From Lotus japonicus (lineage: Eukaryota; Streptophyta; Magnoliopsida; Fabales; Fabaceae), in contig NC_080044.1 in assembly GCF_012489685.1 (NCBI RefSeq), positions 29,368,369-29,432,368 of the forward strand: a stretch of 64,000 nt of DNA. Direction: 5' to 3'. Shown one piece after another: positions 32,536 to 43,853 of the stretch (position 1 is its first letter; each line of letters starts with the position of its first letter). The notes beneath the pieces were generated by a model. That model was not told where the DNA came from. It worked only from the letters and a program-made list of their open reading frames with translations, and did not search any database. The translations under genes were made by a program, and so were the position numbers.

Positions 32536-33124
32536 CTGAAGAAAAGAAGAAAGATAAGATAGAGAAACCAAGAGCAGCAATACAAGAAAAGATTCAAGCC
32601 TCCACTTTCTTCATCTGTTCTTATTTAGTTTACACTTAGCTTATTCAGAAGCAAACCTTTGTAAACACCAACCTCAAACAGTTGTTTGTTTTTCCTTAAG
32701 GGACCGGGTAGGTCAGTATCCTTAAGAAGACTAGGATCTGTGTATCTTAGTGGTGATTCCTTAAGGGACCAGTTAGGTCAGTATCCATGAGAAGACTAAG
32801 AGAGTGAATCTTAGTGTTTACTAGTTCATTGTATTGTTAGTCACTGAGCAGGTTGCTAGTGCAGTTGTAACAAACTTTGAATAGTGGATTGCCTTCATTC
32901 TAAGAAGGAAGAAATCACCTTAATGGGTGGACTGGATTAGCTTGAGGGATTTATCAAGTGAACCAGTATAAAATACTTGTGTGCTTTTCTCTTCTCTCTA
33001 TCTTTATCCGCAACACCATCTATCTTAGATAAACCGAAAAGATTTACTTTAAATCTTAAGGGGAAAGTTTTTATATTCAAAACTCTATTCAACCCCCCCT
33101 TCTAGTCGTTTTTCACACCTTCAA

Positions 33125-33139
33125 TTGGTATCATAGCGC
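33125..33139 (+). promoter_or_regulatory. copia-1 primer-binding site
   Basis: TTGGTATCATAGCGC right after the LTR; a mutated form of TGGTATCAGAGC, complementary to initiator tRNA-Met. Confidence 0.75.
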
Positions 33140-33196
33140 AAGTTCTGATTACCACCCTTAACAGTGTTCAGTAGATCCGGGCAGTGTGAAAAACTC

Positions 33197-33472
33197 ATGG
33201 ATTCCACCACTACTACAAGCAAATATCAATACAGTGCAAGACCACCTATCTTTGATGGTCAGAGATTTGATTTCTGGAAAGACAGAATCAAAAGCTTCTT
33301 TCTTGGCTTTGATCCTGATCTCTGGGATTTTGTTGTTGATGGCTACACCCCTCCCGTTGATGAACATGGTGTAAAGATCCCAAGGGAGAAGATGAGTGAA
33401 GATCAAAAGAAGGAGTTCAGAGATCATCTCAGATCAAGAGCTATTCTGCAAAGTGCCATTTCATATGAAGAA
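33197..33472 (+). CDS. gag: copia-1 gag, first segment
   Basis: Starts MDSTTTTSKYQYSARPPIFD at 33197, the Sirevirus gag N-terminus (DGQRFDFWKDRIKSFFLGFD, AISYEE). Split after codon GAA at 33472 by the Tekay insertion. The frame resumes at 47058 (TAT GAG AAA: YEKITD), which matches SYEEYQKITD in copia-2. The first part is undamaged. Confidence 0.85.
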
Positions 33473-33576
33473 TGTAAGACCCGGATTTGCAGAACTAGTT
33501 ACTTTTCCGACTCACGCGTAGATTCAGTGTAAGCGTGACAAGAGTTTGCTGTTTGAGAAAGATTAATGAAGAAGAA
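33473..33576 (+). mobile_element. Forward Tekay LTR, first 104 bp
   Basis: TGTAAGACCCGGATTTGCAG...GATTAATGAAGAA. It matches the reverse complement of the last ~105 bp of the reverse LTR (37281-37385). It follows the target duplication AAGAA (33468-33472). Its continuation, after the nested reverse element and a deletion, is 43827-47052. Confidence 0.85.
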
Positions 33577-34044
33577 TGTAACACCCTGATTTCCAGGTGT
33601 CACTTTAGTAACTAAAAACAAACTTTACGCGGAAAACAGGTATTTTTTTTTTCGTTTGATTCCTTTTAATTAAAGCAATAGAAAATAAAAACATAACCCA
33701 GCAACTAAACTAACCGATATACAAATATATACACAGGTACAGCCTCAGCTGCACTCCAACGTCACGCGCACTCGCAGTGACTTCAAAGTAGTGTGCCCGT
33801 AGGCAAATATGTACAGAACCAGTAGTGTAAGTAAAAGTATCAAAAGTACAGTCATCCAAGAGAAAGTCGGCTCCCAAAATGGCCTGAACAAAAGACCTCT
33901 ATAATCCGACAGACTCTCTGTGATTCCACATCAAGAGAACCACACAAAAAGCCATGTATCGGGAACCTACCCTGTCCAAAAAGTAAGACGAATCAGAGCT
34001 CTACACAAAATATGACGCTACCTAACCTGCCCTCCCAGTCCTGC

Positions 34045-34713
34045 TCATAGCTCCTCCTCCTCCTCCTCGTCGCTCGGCGAGTAGCTGTCCCCACTGCTGT
34101 CGGAGTCCGAGTCGGAATCCACCGTAATCATCTCGGTGTCCAAGTCCACGACCTCCCTCCTAACTGTCCTGCGCACCGTCCTAGTCAAGCCCGTCTCAAC
34201 ATCCACCTCTCCAGTAAGAACATCCTCCTCCACCACCCGAACCAGGGGACCCACAAGGTAGCCGCGCGGTGGAGTAAAAGGAAAACGACGTGAGGCAGAT
34301 GGAACAACAGACTCCCTCTTCGGCTGCACGAGCCTCGAGGACGACGCCACGCCGGTAGGATCGATGGCAGTAGCAGGAGGTGGCGCAACAGGTGTAACAA
34401 CATCAACCTCGATCTCAGCTGGGTCCTCGTCATCGGAAGAACATGAAGTCGGAGGTGGTGCAGGTGGTCCTCGACCAGTACCTGGTCCACAGCGAACTGA
34501 AGGCGGCAAGTCAAAGCTCAGCTCCATGCGTCGTATCACTCCTCTTGTCAAACGTCCACGCTCGTCTGTCCGGTCCTCCATGACCCTTCCCCGGTACGTC
34601 GCTCGGTGACCCGCAACATCGATCACCCAAGCGGTGGGGGCATGACGGTCCACCAACTCATACCTGATCCCCCCCGAGGGAGAGACCATCAAAAACCAGT
34701 CCGCCATCGACAT
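34045..34713 (-). CDS. LTR-encoded acidic protein, intact copy 1
   Basis: 222 codons from MSMADWFLMVSPSGGIRYEL at 34713 (an upstream in-frame ATG at 34746 would add MFVFGRSACCQ). The ATG directly follows CTGCTGCCAG, an acceptor-like sequence. Order of features: conserved N-terminal block (SPSGGIRYELVDRHAPTAW, HRATYRGRVMED), Pro-rich centre (GPGTGRGPPAPPPTS), acidic patch SSDDEDPAEIEVD, SSSRLVQPKRESVVPSASRR, VVEEDVLTGEVDVETGLTR, then RREVVDLDTEMITVDSDSDS and an E-rich end. VVDLD and MITVD beside acidic/Ser runs resemble SUMO-interaction motifs (inference). Same strand as gag-pol. I know of no family; the same length in the copy at 45912 and homologues elsewhere argue it is a real gene. Confidence 0.6.
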   Translation of the reverse strand: MSMADWFLMVSPSGGIRYELVDRHAPTAWVIDVAGHRATYRGRVMEDRTDERGRLTRGVIRRMELSFDLPPSVRCGPGTGRGPPAPPPTSCSSDDEDPAEIEVDVVTPVAPPPATAIDPTGVASSSRLVQPKRESVVPSASRRFPFTPPRGYLVGPLVRVVEEDVLTGEVDVETGLTRTVRRTVRREVVDLDTEMITVDSDSDSDSSGDSYSPSDEEEEEEL

Positions 34714-34831
34714 CTGGCAGCAGGCCGACCGCCCAAACACAAACATGAAACCAAAGCCAAGGCGCTAGGGTCAACTCACGGAAATAAGTAATTATACACT
34801 CAACATGTGACAGGGGTATAGATATATATGT

Positions 34832-34833
<2 letters not shown>

Positions 34834-34881
<48 letters not shown>
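34834..34881. repeat. TA microsatellite in Tekay LTR
   Basis: About 24 TA dinucleotides. Equivalent, shorter runs are at 45772-45793 (forward LTR) and about 63090-63100 (solo LTR). Confidence 0.9.
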
Positions 34882-34887
<6 letters not shown>

Positions 34888-35150
34888 TCCTAGCATGTTA
34901 TTGGCTCTAACAATGCTTCAATAAATCAAATAGCATACAATTCCAGTCAGAGTGAATGTATGCGTGAAATGCAATCAATATGATCCGGATAGTTCAAGTG
35001 GGATGGGCACCATCGAGTCATTCCTAACACCAGCCTAGTGTTTAACCATTTCCGCTCGGGTGTCACTTACAAACCCATGCATAGTCGGATCAGCCCGCTA
35101 TGCCGAAGATACACCCAGGTGTTCTTCGATGAAGGCAATCCCCAACCTTC

Positions 35151-35251
35151 GTGAAGCATTCCCGTTCTTCACTAGTGAAGCATTCCCGTTCTTCACTATT
35201 GGCGAAGCATTCCCGTTCTTCACCATCGATGAAGCACTCCCGTTCTTCACC
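35151..35251. repeat. 24-27 bp minisatellite in Tekay LTR, 4 units
   Basis: Unit GTGAAGCATTCCCGTTCTTCAC plus 2-5 bp, four times. The forward LTR has only one degenerate unit at this place (about 45460-45490). Confidence 0.75.
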
Positions 35252-36684
35252 GAATGATGCATGATGCAATATGGTTAGCCAAACATCGAATCGTCCTCCC
35301 AACGCAAGTGTTTAGCTCAAAACCCAATCTCAAAACCCAAGAGTTAGTGTCGGTCAATACAACACCACTCCAACAACAAGAGTACTAAGGTACTCGGTGA
35401 CTTTCAATCATCACCGTGGCTCACCCCCCCTTGGTGTCCAGCAATTCTCCAAAACCCACAACAAAAGTCGACTTTTCCCCGTCTTTCGCAATTATTTTCC
35501 CCTTTAGTTTTCCTATGTTTATTCGTTAATAAAAATGTTTCGAATCGAATTAGTCAAGTTATGAGTTTATTTCTCAAAGTCTCTAGTTTTCAAAATCCTA
35601 TTTTCTTTCTAAGTTTTCCAAAACCCGCCAAAAGCAATTCCCGGGGAAAGTCTAATAAGTATACGAACAAATGGCTAAGTCTCAAACCCCAAGTTTGAAC
35701 TTGCCTAGAGTTGTTTCCCCAACCCGAAATATCAGATATCACCAGTTCAATGAATCCCCACTCCGAAGTCGCGTCAAAACGCACAATTCAATAACATCTC
35801 AATATCATAAGTTATGGAAAACATCATAACATTAATTCATCATCACAATCAATATCAAAATAAAGCATAAGTCGAATTTATAGTAAGTTGCCCTAACCTC
35901 GAGCTGCTCCAGCCTCTTGGTCAAGGTTCTCTTCACACAAATGCTCTGAAAAACCCAAAGTTCCTTCAACTGAACCTCGGAGAAAACAAAGCAGAAATCC
36001 AAACAAAATCGATTAGCTCGATCACCATACAACTAATTAACGATAGACAAAGCATTAAAGCTTCAGAATACAACAATCGGGTACGAAAAGACAAGTTTTC
36101 GAAAACGAAAAACTCCGCCCCCCCTTTGCACAAGCTCTCGGCCATAAAGAGAAAAGAGCTCCGGCTCTTTTTCTTCGATCTAATCTGTTTACAAGGTAGT
36201 TTTAGGGTAAAACTAAGGCAAAGAAACTGTCGGAAAAATTTGACAGCGATGTTCCTAGCGACATTTGTAACAACTAATCCTAAAGACACGAAGTCGGATT
36301 ACGACTTTTCGACGTTAAAGTTTCGAAATGTGAGCCAAAAAGGGTTTTGAATCAGTTTTTCAGATCCTTGACAACTCGATCCAAATCGGCGAATACCGAC
36401 GAAGGTTCTAGGCTCTTGGGCACGTACAGAAGATACCCCAACAGAGAAATCAGGAAAAACGGACAGTTTTACGAAAAGCTCGAAACTTTGAGCACAGAAA
36501 CAGCTAAAGAAACGCAGTAGAAACAGTGATCAGAGGTAAGAATCAAGCTAGTTACCTCGATACCTTGAAGTAGGAACGAACTGCGCGAAGATCGGTCAAG
36601 TTTCGGCGAAAATTTTTTCTCTCCTCTTCTCTCCTTGCTCGCAGCTCCTTTGGGAAGAAAATGAAGATATTTTGAATTTTTTTA

Positions 36685-36694
36685 CTATTTATAG
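36685..36694 (-). promoter_or_regulatory. Tekay LTR TATA box
   Basis: CTATAAATAG on the minus strand, about 690 bp into the 3.8-kb LTR. It is followed about 130 bp downstream by CTTCAAGGTATCGAGGTAAC, which contains two donor-like GT sites. Repeated at 43774-43783 (minus) and 43845-43853 (plus). Confidence 0.55.
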
Positions 36695-37385
36695 GAAGGT
36701 GAAATCGCGGGAAAATGAAAATTTCGCGATTCCGATTTTTGCAGCACATTCACCGATGAATTCTAAGAGAGATTCTGGCGACAGATTTCCAGAACTTAAA
36801 ACAAATCTCTATAATTAGGGAAAAACGATCTCTAAAATCCCAAAAGCGGTGTAAGTTAATCTGTCCCGAAAAACTACTTTTTGTTGTGATGGTCAGACGA
36901 CAAAACTTCATTCTGAAGAAAGATTGGAAACATCGAAAAAAATCTGGCAACACGGACGGAAACTTTGTTAAAAGCTCCGAATAGAAAAAGTCTTCATTCA
37001 GTGATTGAATTTAGGGTTTCGAAGCAAAGAAATTAGCGTCGTCGGACTTCCGAAAAGTGAATACTATCGTGCGTACAGTCCAGGGTTCCGAAATGAAACA
37101 CTGGTCGAAGGAAAAATAAAGATAACTTTTTATTTTCCCAAGGATTTGAAATCTCACTTAAACGTTGCTTTAAAAGCGAAATTACCCTATTCTGGACACT
37201 CTCGCCATAAGGCAGGTGTGCAGACGACTCGCACTAATTCCTAAAACAACTAGGAAACATTCCTCAAGCAATTCCTGAACTTTCTTCTTCATTAATCTTT
37301 CCCAAACATCAAACTCCTGTCACGCTTACACTGATTCTATGCGTGAGTCGGAAATTAAACTTGTTCTGTAAATCCAGGTCTTACA

Positions 37386-37400
37386 ATACTCCCCTCCAAA
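37386..37400 (-). promoter_or_regulatory. Tekay polypurine tract
   Basis: TTTGGAGGGGAGTAT on the minus strand, directly before the 3' LTR start TGTAAGACC. Confidence 0.85.
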
Positions 37401-37422
37401 AAGAAAGTTTGGTCCTCGAAAC

Positions 37423-40400
37423 TCAGAGTTCTGTGAAAAGTCCGGGATACAGTTCCTTGATCTTGTCTTCCAATTCCCATGTAGCGTCTCCCGTATCGTT
37501 GTTCCATATCACTTTCACCAATGCAATCTGCTTCCCTCTCAGCTGTTTCACTCTTCTATCCGCAATACTCACTGGCGGTGCCTCAAAGGTCAAATCATCC
37601 TTCAGTTCAACGTTGTCTGGCTCAATTACATGAGTCGGGTCTGGAATGTACTTCCTCAACTGCGACACATGAAATACATCGTGAATGTTGGAAAGAAACG
37701 GTGGTAGCGCAATCTGATACGCAACTGGTCCAACACGTCGAGTGATTTGATAAGGTCCAATGAATTTTGGCGTGAGCTTCCTTGACTTAATAGCTCGTCC
37801 AACTCCCGTAGTCTGAGTTACTCGTAGAAACACATGGTCGCCCTCTTCAAACTCTAGGGTTCTACGTCTCTGATCAGCATAACTCTTCTGTCTACTCTGT
37901 GAAGCTCTCATCTTTTCTCTGATCTGCTTAACCTTCTCAGTCGACTGTTGCAGCAATTCTGGCCCAATCAACAAACTCTCTCCATCTTGATACCAACACA
38001 ACGGTGTCCTACACTTTCGACCATACAAAGCTTCATACGGTGCCATCCCAATGCTTGCATGAAAACTATTGTTGTATGTAAATTCGATCAATGGCAGAAG
38101 ATCATCCCAGCTTCCTCTGTTATCTAACACACAAGCACGTAGTAGATCCTCTAGCGACTGAATAGTTCTCTCTGTTTGCCCATCAGTTTGTGGATGATAC
38201 GCCGAACTCAATCTCAGCTTGGTTCCTAACGCATCATGAAGAGCTCCCCAAAAGTGCGAAGTAAACTTTGGATCCCGATCAGACACAATACTCGTCGGAA
38301 CTCCGTGTAGTCTCACAATCTCCGCCACATAAATCTCAGCCAACTTTTCCACATTGTTGGTAGTTCTCACTGGTAGAAAATGCGCTAACTTGGTCAAACG
38401 ATCCACAATCACCCAAATCGAATCGTGTCTCTTCTGTGTTCTTGGCAAAGCTACCACAAAATCCATGGATATGTTATCCCATTTCCATTCTGGCACGTCT
38501 AAACTCTGTAGCATACCAGCAGGTCTTTGATGCTCTACCTTAGCCTTCTGACAAGTCAAACATGTAGCTACATACTCGGCCACTTGTTTCTTCATTCCCG
38601 ACCACCAAAAATTCAGTTTCAAATCTTGATACATCTTTGTCATTCCCGGATGAATGCTCCATTTGATCTTGTGTCCTTCATCCATGATTAACCTTATCAA
38701 TTCTGAATTGTAGGGCACACAAACTCTGTCCTTGCATCGTAGGATATTGTCAGTTCCTATCTTGAATTCCGGGTCTTTCCCTTGAATTACTAAGTTCCTC
38801 TTCTCTAGCAGAAACGCATCTTGCAGTTGTTGCTCTCTAATCTCTTCCATCAGTCCACTGGCGATTCTGATCATTCCGAACTTCAACTTTCCCTCAGACG
38901 GTGTCACACCTAAACTCATATCTCGAAATTGTTCCAGTAACTCCAGCTCTTTAACCATCATTGACGAGACATGCATCTTCCTACTCAAAGCATCAGCAAC
39001 TACATTTGCCTTCCCAGGGTGATATTGCAACGTAAAATCATAGTCCTTGATAAACTCCATCCATCTTCGTTGCCTCATGTTCAACTTCTTCTGGTCAAAC
39101 AAGTATTTAAGACTCTTGTGATCGCTAAATATCGTGAAAGTACAACCATAGAGATAATGCCTCCAGATTTTAAGCGAAAACACAATGGCAGCTAACTCCA
39201 AATCGTGAGTCGGGTAGTTCTTCTCGTGAGTCTTCAACTGTCTCGAAGCATAAGCCACCACCTTCCGATGTTGCATCAGTACACATCCCAAGCCTTGATG
39301 CGAAGCATCACAGTAGACCTCATAAGGTTCCTCCGGTTGTGGCAAAATAAGCACAGGTGACGTCGTTAAACGTTCCTTCAGTGTCTGAAAACTTGATTCA
39401 GACGCCTCGGTCCATGCAAAAGGTTGATCCTTCCTCGTCAGTTGAGTCAAAGGTCCAACAATCTTGGCAAATCCCTCAATGAAGCGTCTATAATATCCAG
39501 CTAAACCCACAAAACTTCTGATCTCTGTCACTGTCTTCGGTTGCTCCTAAGCCAAAACAGTCTCTACCTTCGCTGGGTCCACAGCTATGCCCTCCTTTGA
39601 GATAACATGGCCTAAGAAATTGACTTCCTCCAGCCAGAATTCACACTTGGAAGGGTTCGCATACAACTTTTTCTCCCTTAACACTTGTAAAACTTGGCGC
39701 AAATGTCCTTCATGTTCCTTCGCGTCCTTCGAATAGATCAGTATGTCATCAATAAACACCACCACAAACCGATCTAAGAATTCATAAAAGACGCGGTTCA
39801 TGTAATCCATGAAAACAGCAGGTGCATTTGTCACTCCAAACGGCATCACTAGGTACTCGTAGTGTCCGTAGCGTGTTCTGAAAGCAGTCTTCGGTATATC
39901 CTCAGTCTTCACTCTGATCTGATGATAGCTTGACTTCAAGTCTATCTTAGAAAATACGGCAGCCCCTCGTAATTGGTCCATCAAATCATCTATCCTCGGC
40001 AACGGGTATCTGTTCTTGATCGTCGCCTTATTCAGTTGTCGATAATCCACACACAATCTCGACTTCCCGTCTTTCTTCTTGACTAAAAGCACTGGCGCTC
40101 CCCACAGTGAAACACTTGGTCGAATGAATCCTTTTACCGAAAGATCCTACAACTGAGATTTCAACTCTACTAACTCTGCAGGTGCCATACGGTAAGGTGC
40201 AATCGAAATCGGTCCGGTTCCGGGTACAATGTCGATCACAAACTCTACATCGCGTACTGGCGGTAGTCCAGGTACATCTCCAGGAAAAACATCCGCAAAG
40301 TCTCGAACCACCGGAATACCATGAACATCCGAAACCTTCTTCCCCTCCAGACTTAGCAATGAAAAGTACTTCTGAGTGCCCTCGCTCAACGATGCACTAA

Positions 40401-41844
40401 TGTGGTTAGTAGAAAGATACTCGAAAAGATCCGAGTCTGGGAACACCACTGTCTTTCGACTACAGTCCAAAAGACAATGGTAGTGGGATAACCAATCCAT
40501 CCCTAGGATTACATCTAGGTTTTTAAGGGATAAACATACTAGATTGGCATGAAAAGTTCTATCTCTATATACTACTGAACAGTGCATGCATGCGGCATTA
40601 GCAATTAGGGTCCTAGCAGGTGTAGTTACCATAAGATCAAAACTCAAAGCAGTAATAGGCAGATTCAGTCTTGATACGCAATCCTTAGAGACAAAAGAAT
40701 GGGTTGCACCAGAATCAAAGAGTACAGTTAGAAGATTACCGTCGATTTCACATTCTCCTCTGATCAAACCATCCGCTCCTTCAGCCTCTTCACCATCCAT
40801 TGTATACACTCTTCCCTTCGCCACTGGGCGCTTTCCACTAACAGCATTCACAGACGGTTCAGCCTTCGGTGCCTTGCAATCCACGGCCAGATGCCCCGAT
40901 TTATTGCAGTTGTAGCATCTTGGTGGCATCGTGCAACTGTTTGCATAGTGCCCGACCGCTCCACATCGGAAACAGGTCACATCACGGTTTGGGGTACGGT
41001 TTCCCGACCCTCCAGAAGTAGCAGCAGCAGCCATCGGCTTGTACGATCTCGGGGTAAACCCTCTCCCCGCAGTACGATGATACGGCTTCCTCGCCTGAAA
41101 TCTTCCCCTTCCCTAAAAATTTTGTGGTGTCGACCTCACTGGTCCTCCTGTTACAGCCCTGTTTAATCTCCTATCCTTCATCAATTCCACCTCTGTGGCT
41201 TTCTCAACCAATGCTTGAAATCTCATGATCCCTAACGGTCTCACTGAGTCCTCAATGTCAGCTCGCAGTCCCCTCACAAAGCGCTTGCACATGTAAGGCT
41301 CATCAACTTGGTCACGGAAAAATCGAAAGTGTTTTGCCAAAGACTCCAACTTAGCAGCATATTCCAGAATGGTCATGCTCCCTTGTCTAAGAGTCAGAAA
41401 CTGTGATTCACGCTCGTCACGAGCACTGTCAGGAAAATACTTCTCGAGAAAAGCAGTTCGAAAAGAATTCCAGTTCACCTCAACATGGTTTGCTTCCATT
41501 ATCCCTCTGGCTCCTCTCTACCAGTACTCAGCATCACCCAACAGCAGAAAGGCTGCCATCCCCACCTTGGCTCCCTCAGCAGTCTGTAACACGCCAAAGA
41601 TCTTCTCTATTTCCTCAATCCAGAGATCCGCTTTGTCCGGGTCAGTACCTCCCGAAAACTTAGGTGGATCCTGTCTCCTGAAATCATTCAAACCCTTGTT
41701 CTGATCCAGAGTCACCTCCCTCTGACGCTGGTGTTGATCACGCGCTTCCTCCGCAGCACGCCTCAGAGCATTGTCATTCGCTTGATTAGTCATTGCCTGA
41801 GCCATAGTGGCCATCATCTCCGCTAGTTGATTCGTGTTCACCAT
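37423..41844 (-). pseudogene. gag-pol: Tekay gag-pol, one frame, four TAG stops
   Basis: 1473-codon polyprotein starting MVNTNQLAEMMATMAQAMTN at 41844, all in one frame. Domains: gag core (to ~residue 245); two zinc knuckles CFRCGAVGHYANSC (~291) and CYNCNKSGHLAVDC (~310); protease FDSGATHSF (Asp ~377); RT with FIDD (~698-701); RNase H (CDASHQGLG, Asp ~846); integrase (HPGMTKMY...CLTCQ zinc module, [25 protein letters not shown]); and a chromodomain at the C-terminus ([19 protein letters not shown]). Damage is limited to TAG codons at 41518-41520, 41113-41115, 40147-40149 and 39547-39549, which fit CAG or TGG to TAG transitions. No frameshifts. Confidence 0.92.
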
Positions 41845-42038
41845 CGTCTGTTACCCCCAAGAAAATTATTAGTCCTAATCGTATGTTAGCACCAAAACTA
41901 TTCTATATGATTAAGTAATAATACAATCAATTAGAACGAAAAATCGTTCTGCAGGCAATCAATTTTTCACTCTTTGCAGAGTCACACAACCTAGCACAGA
42001 AGACCTATTCCCTAAAGACTCCCGAAAGACTCGACTAA

Positions 42039-42056
42039 GCTCTGATACCACAATGT
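42039..42056 (-). promoter_or_regulatory. Tekay primer-binding site
   Basis: TTGTGGTATCAGAGCTTA on the minus strand directly after the LTR end; TGGTATCAGAGC is the initiator tRNA-Met complement. Confidence 0.85.
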
Positions 42057-43826
42057 AACACCCCGATTTCCAGGTGTCACTTTAGTAACTAAAAATAAAC
42101 TTTACGCGGAAAACAGGTATTTTTTTTTTCGTTTGATTCCTTTTAATTAAAGCGATAGAAAATAAAAACATAACCCAGCAACTAAACTAACCGATATACA
42201 AATATATACACAGGTACAGCCTTAGCTGCACTCCAACGTCACGCGCACTCGCAGTGACTTCAAAGTAGTGTGCCCGTAGGCAAATATGTACAGAACCAGT
42301 AGTGTAAGTAAAAGTATCAAAAGTACAGTCATCCAAGAGAAAGTCGGCTCCCAAAATGGCCTGAACAAAAGACCCCTATAATCCGACAGACTCTCTGTGA
42401 TTCCACATCAAGAGAACCACACAAAAAGCCATGTATCGGGAACCTACCCTGTCCAAAAAGTAAGACGAATCAGAGCTCTACAAAAAATATGACGCTACCT
42501 AACCTGCCCTCCCAGTCCTGCTCATAGCTCCTCCTCCTCCTCCTCGTCGCTTGGCGAGTAGCTGTCCCCACTGCTGTCGGAGTCCGAGTCGGAATCCACC
42601 GTAATCATCTCGGTGTCCAAGTCCACGACCTCCCTCCTAACTGTCCTGCGCACCGTCCTAGTCAAGCCCGTCTCCAGTAAGAATTCCCCAACCCGAAATA
42701 TCAGATATCACCAGTTCAATGAATCCCCACTCCGAAGTCGCGTCAAAACGCACAATTCAATAACATCTCAATATCATAAGTTATGGAAAACATCATAACA
42801 TTAATTCATCATCACAATCAATATCAAAATAAAGCATAAGTCGAATTTATCGACGCCTATCATGCAGTCTTAGCTAATAGTAGGTTGCCCTAACCTCGAG
42901 CTGCTCCAGCCTCTTGGTCAAGGTTCTCTTCACACAAATGCTCTGAAAAACCCAAAGTTCCTTCAACTGAACCTCGGAGAAAACAAAGCAGAAATCCAAA
43001 CAAAATCGATTAGCTCGATCACCATACAACTAATTAATGATAGACAAAGCATTAAAGCTTCAGAATACAACAATCGGGTACGAAAAGACAAGTTTTCGAA
43101 AACGAAAAACTCCCCCCCCCTTTGCACAAGCTCTCGGCCATAAAGAGAAAAGAGCTCCGGCTCTTTTTCTTCGATCTAATCTGTTTACAAGGTAGTTTTA
43201 GGGTAAAACTAAGGCAAAGAAACTGTCGGAAAAATTTTCGGACGATCGGATCGAAATACGGCTATTCAGGGGTGTTTTGGTCCAAAATAAAAGCTCAAAA
43301 CCTCAAAGTTAACACTTCGGAAAACAAATTTGACAGCGATGTTCCTAACGGCATTTGGAACAACTAATCCTAAAGACACGAAGTCGGATTACGACTTTTC
43401 GACGTTAAAGTTTCGAAATGTGCGCCAAAAAGGGTTTTGAATCAGTTTTTAGATCCTTGACAACTCGATCCAAATCGGCGAATACCGACGAAGGTTCTAG
43501 GCTCTTGGGCACGTACAGAAGATACCCCAATAGAGAAATCAGGAAAAACGGACAGTTTTACGAAAAGCTCGAAACTTTGAGCACAGAAACAGCTAAAGAA
43601 ACGCAGTAGAAACAGTGATCAGAGGTAAGAATCAAGCTAGTTACCTCGATACCTTGAAGTAGAAACGAACTACGCGAAGATCGGTCAAGTTTCGGCAAAA
43701 AAATTTTCTCTCCTCTTTTCTCCTTGCTTGCGGCTCCTTTGGGAAGAAAATGAAGATATTTTGTATTTTTTTACTATTTATAGGAAGGTGAAATCGCGGG
43801 AAAATGAAAATTTCGCGATTCCGATT
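42057..43826 (-). repeat. Tekay reverse 5' LTR, truncated and internally deleted
   Basis: Starts TGTAACACCCCGATTTCC like 33577. Between 42676 and 42685 (CCAGTAAGAATTCCCC) it lacks about 1.5 kb present in the 3' LTR (34208-35715), including most of the LTR ORF and both tandem repeats. The 3' LTR in turn lacks ~100 bp present here (43237-43330). It ends at 43826, about 650 bp short of the LTR terminus, at the centre of the inverted repeat. Confidence 0.85.
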
Positions 43827-43853
43827 CCCGCGATTTCACCTTCCTATAAATAG
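43774..43853. repeat. Centre of large Tekay LTR inverted repeat
   Basis: CTATTTATAGGAAGGTGAAA...CGCGGG (43774-43800) is followed, after a 26-bp spacer (43801-43826), by its reverse complement (43827-43853). The arms extend outward as LTR sequence: left 42057-43800, right 43827-47052. Both TATA boxes face outward from this centre. Confidence 0.9.

Larger units (their letters stand above)
31841..33123 (+). repeat. copia-1 5' LTR
   Basis: 1283 bp, TGTAAGATCAAGATTTGG...CACACCTTCA. Contains a 17-bp tandem array (32051-32203), TATTTAAGG promoter motif at 32528 and a C-rich stretch before the end. Confidence 0.9.
33577..37385 (-). repeat. Tekay reverse 3' LTR, complete
   Basis: 3809 bp; plus-read ends TGTAACACC...GGTCTTACA, i.e. 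TGTAAGACC...GGTGTTACA in element orientation. In element order it contains a TATA box (36694), donor-like site (~36555), GATCGAAGAAAAAGAGCCGG block, a minisatellite (35151-35251), a TA microsatellite (34834-34881) and the LTR ORF (34713-34045). It is nearly as long as the 4671-bp internal region. Confidence 0.9.
33577..43826 (-). mobile_element. Tekay-type chromovirus (reverse), nested in a Tekay LTR
   Basis: Ty3-gypsy element of about 10.25 kb on the minus strand: 5' LTR remnant 42057-43826, PBS 42039-42056, gag-pol 41844-37423, polypurine tract 37386-37400, complete 3' LTR 33577-37385. Long LTRs, initiator-tRNA primer site, a single gag-pol frame and a C-terminal chromodomain define the Tekay/Del lineage. 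Confidence 0.9.

Noticed and set aside
34185..34514. Leu/Arg-rich 109-aa frame overlapping the LTR ORF (also 46111-46440)
   Set aside because: It is a shadow frame of the LTR ORF with biased composition; both copies show it only because the true ORF is conserved.
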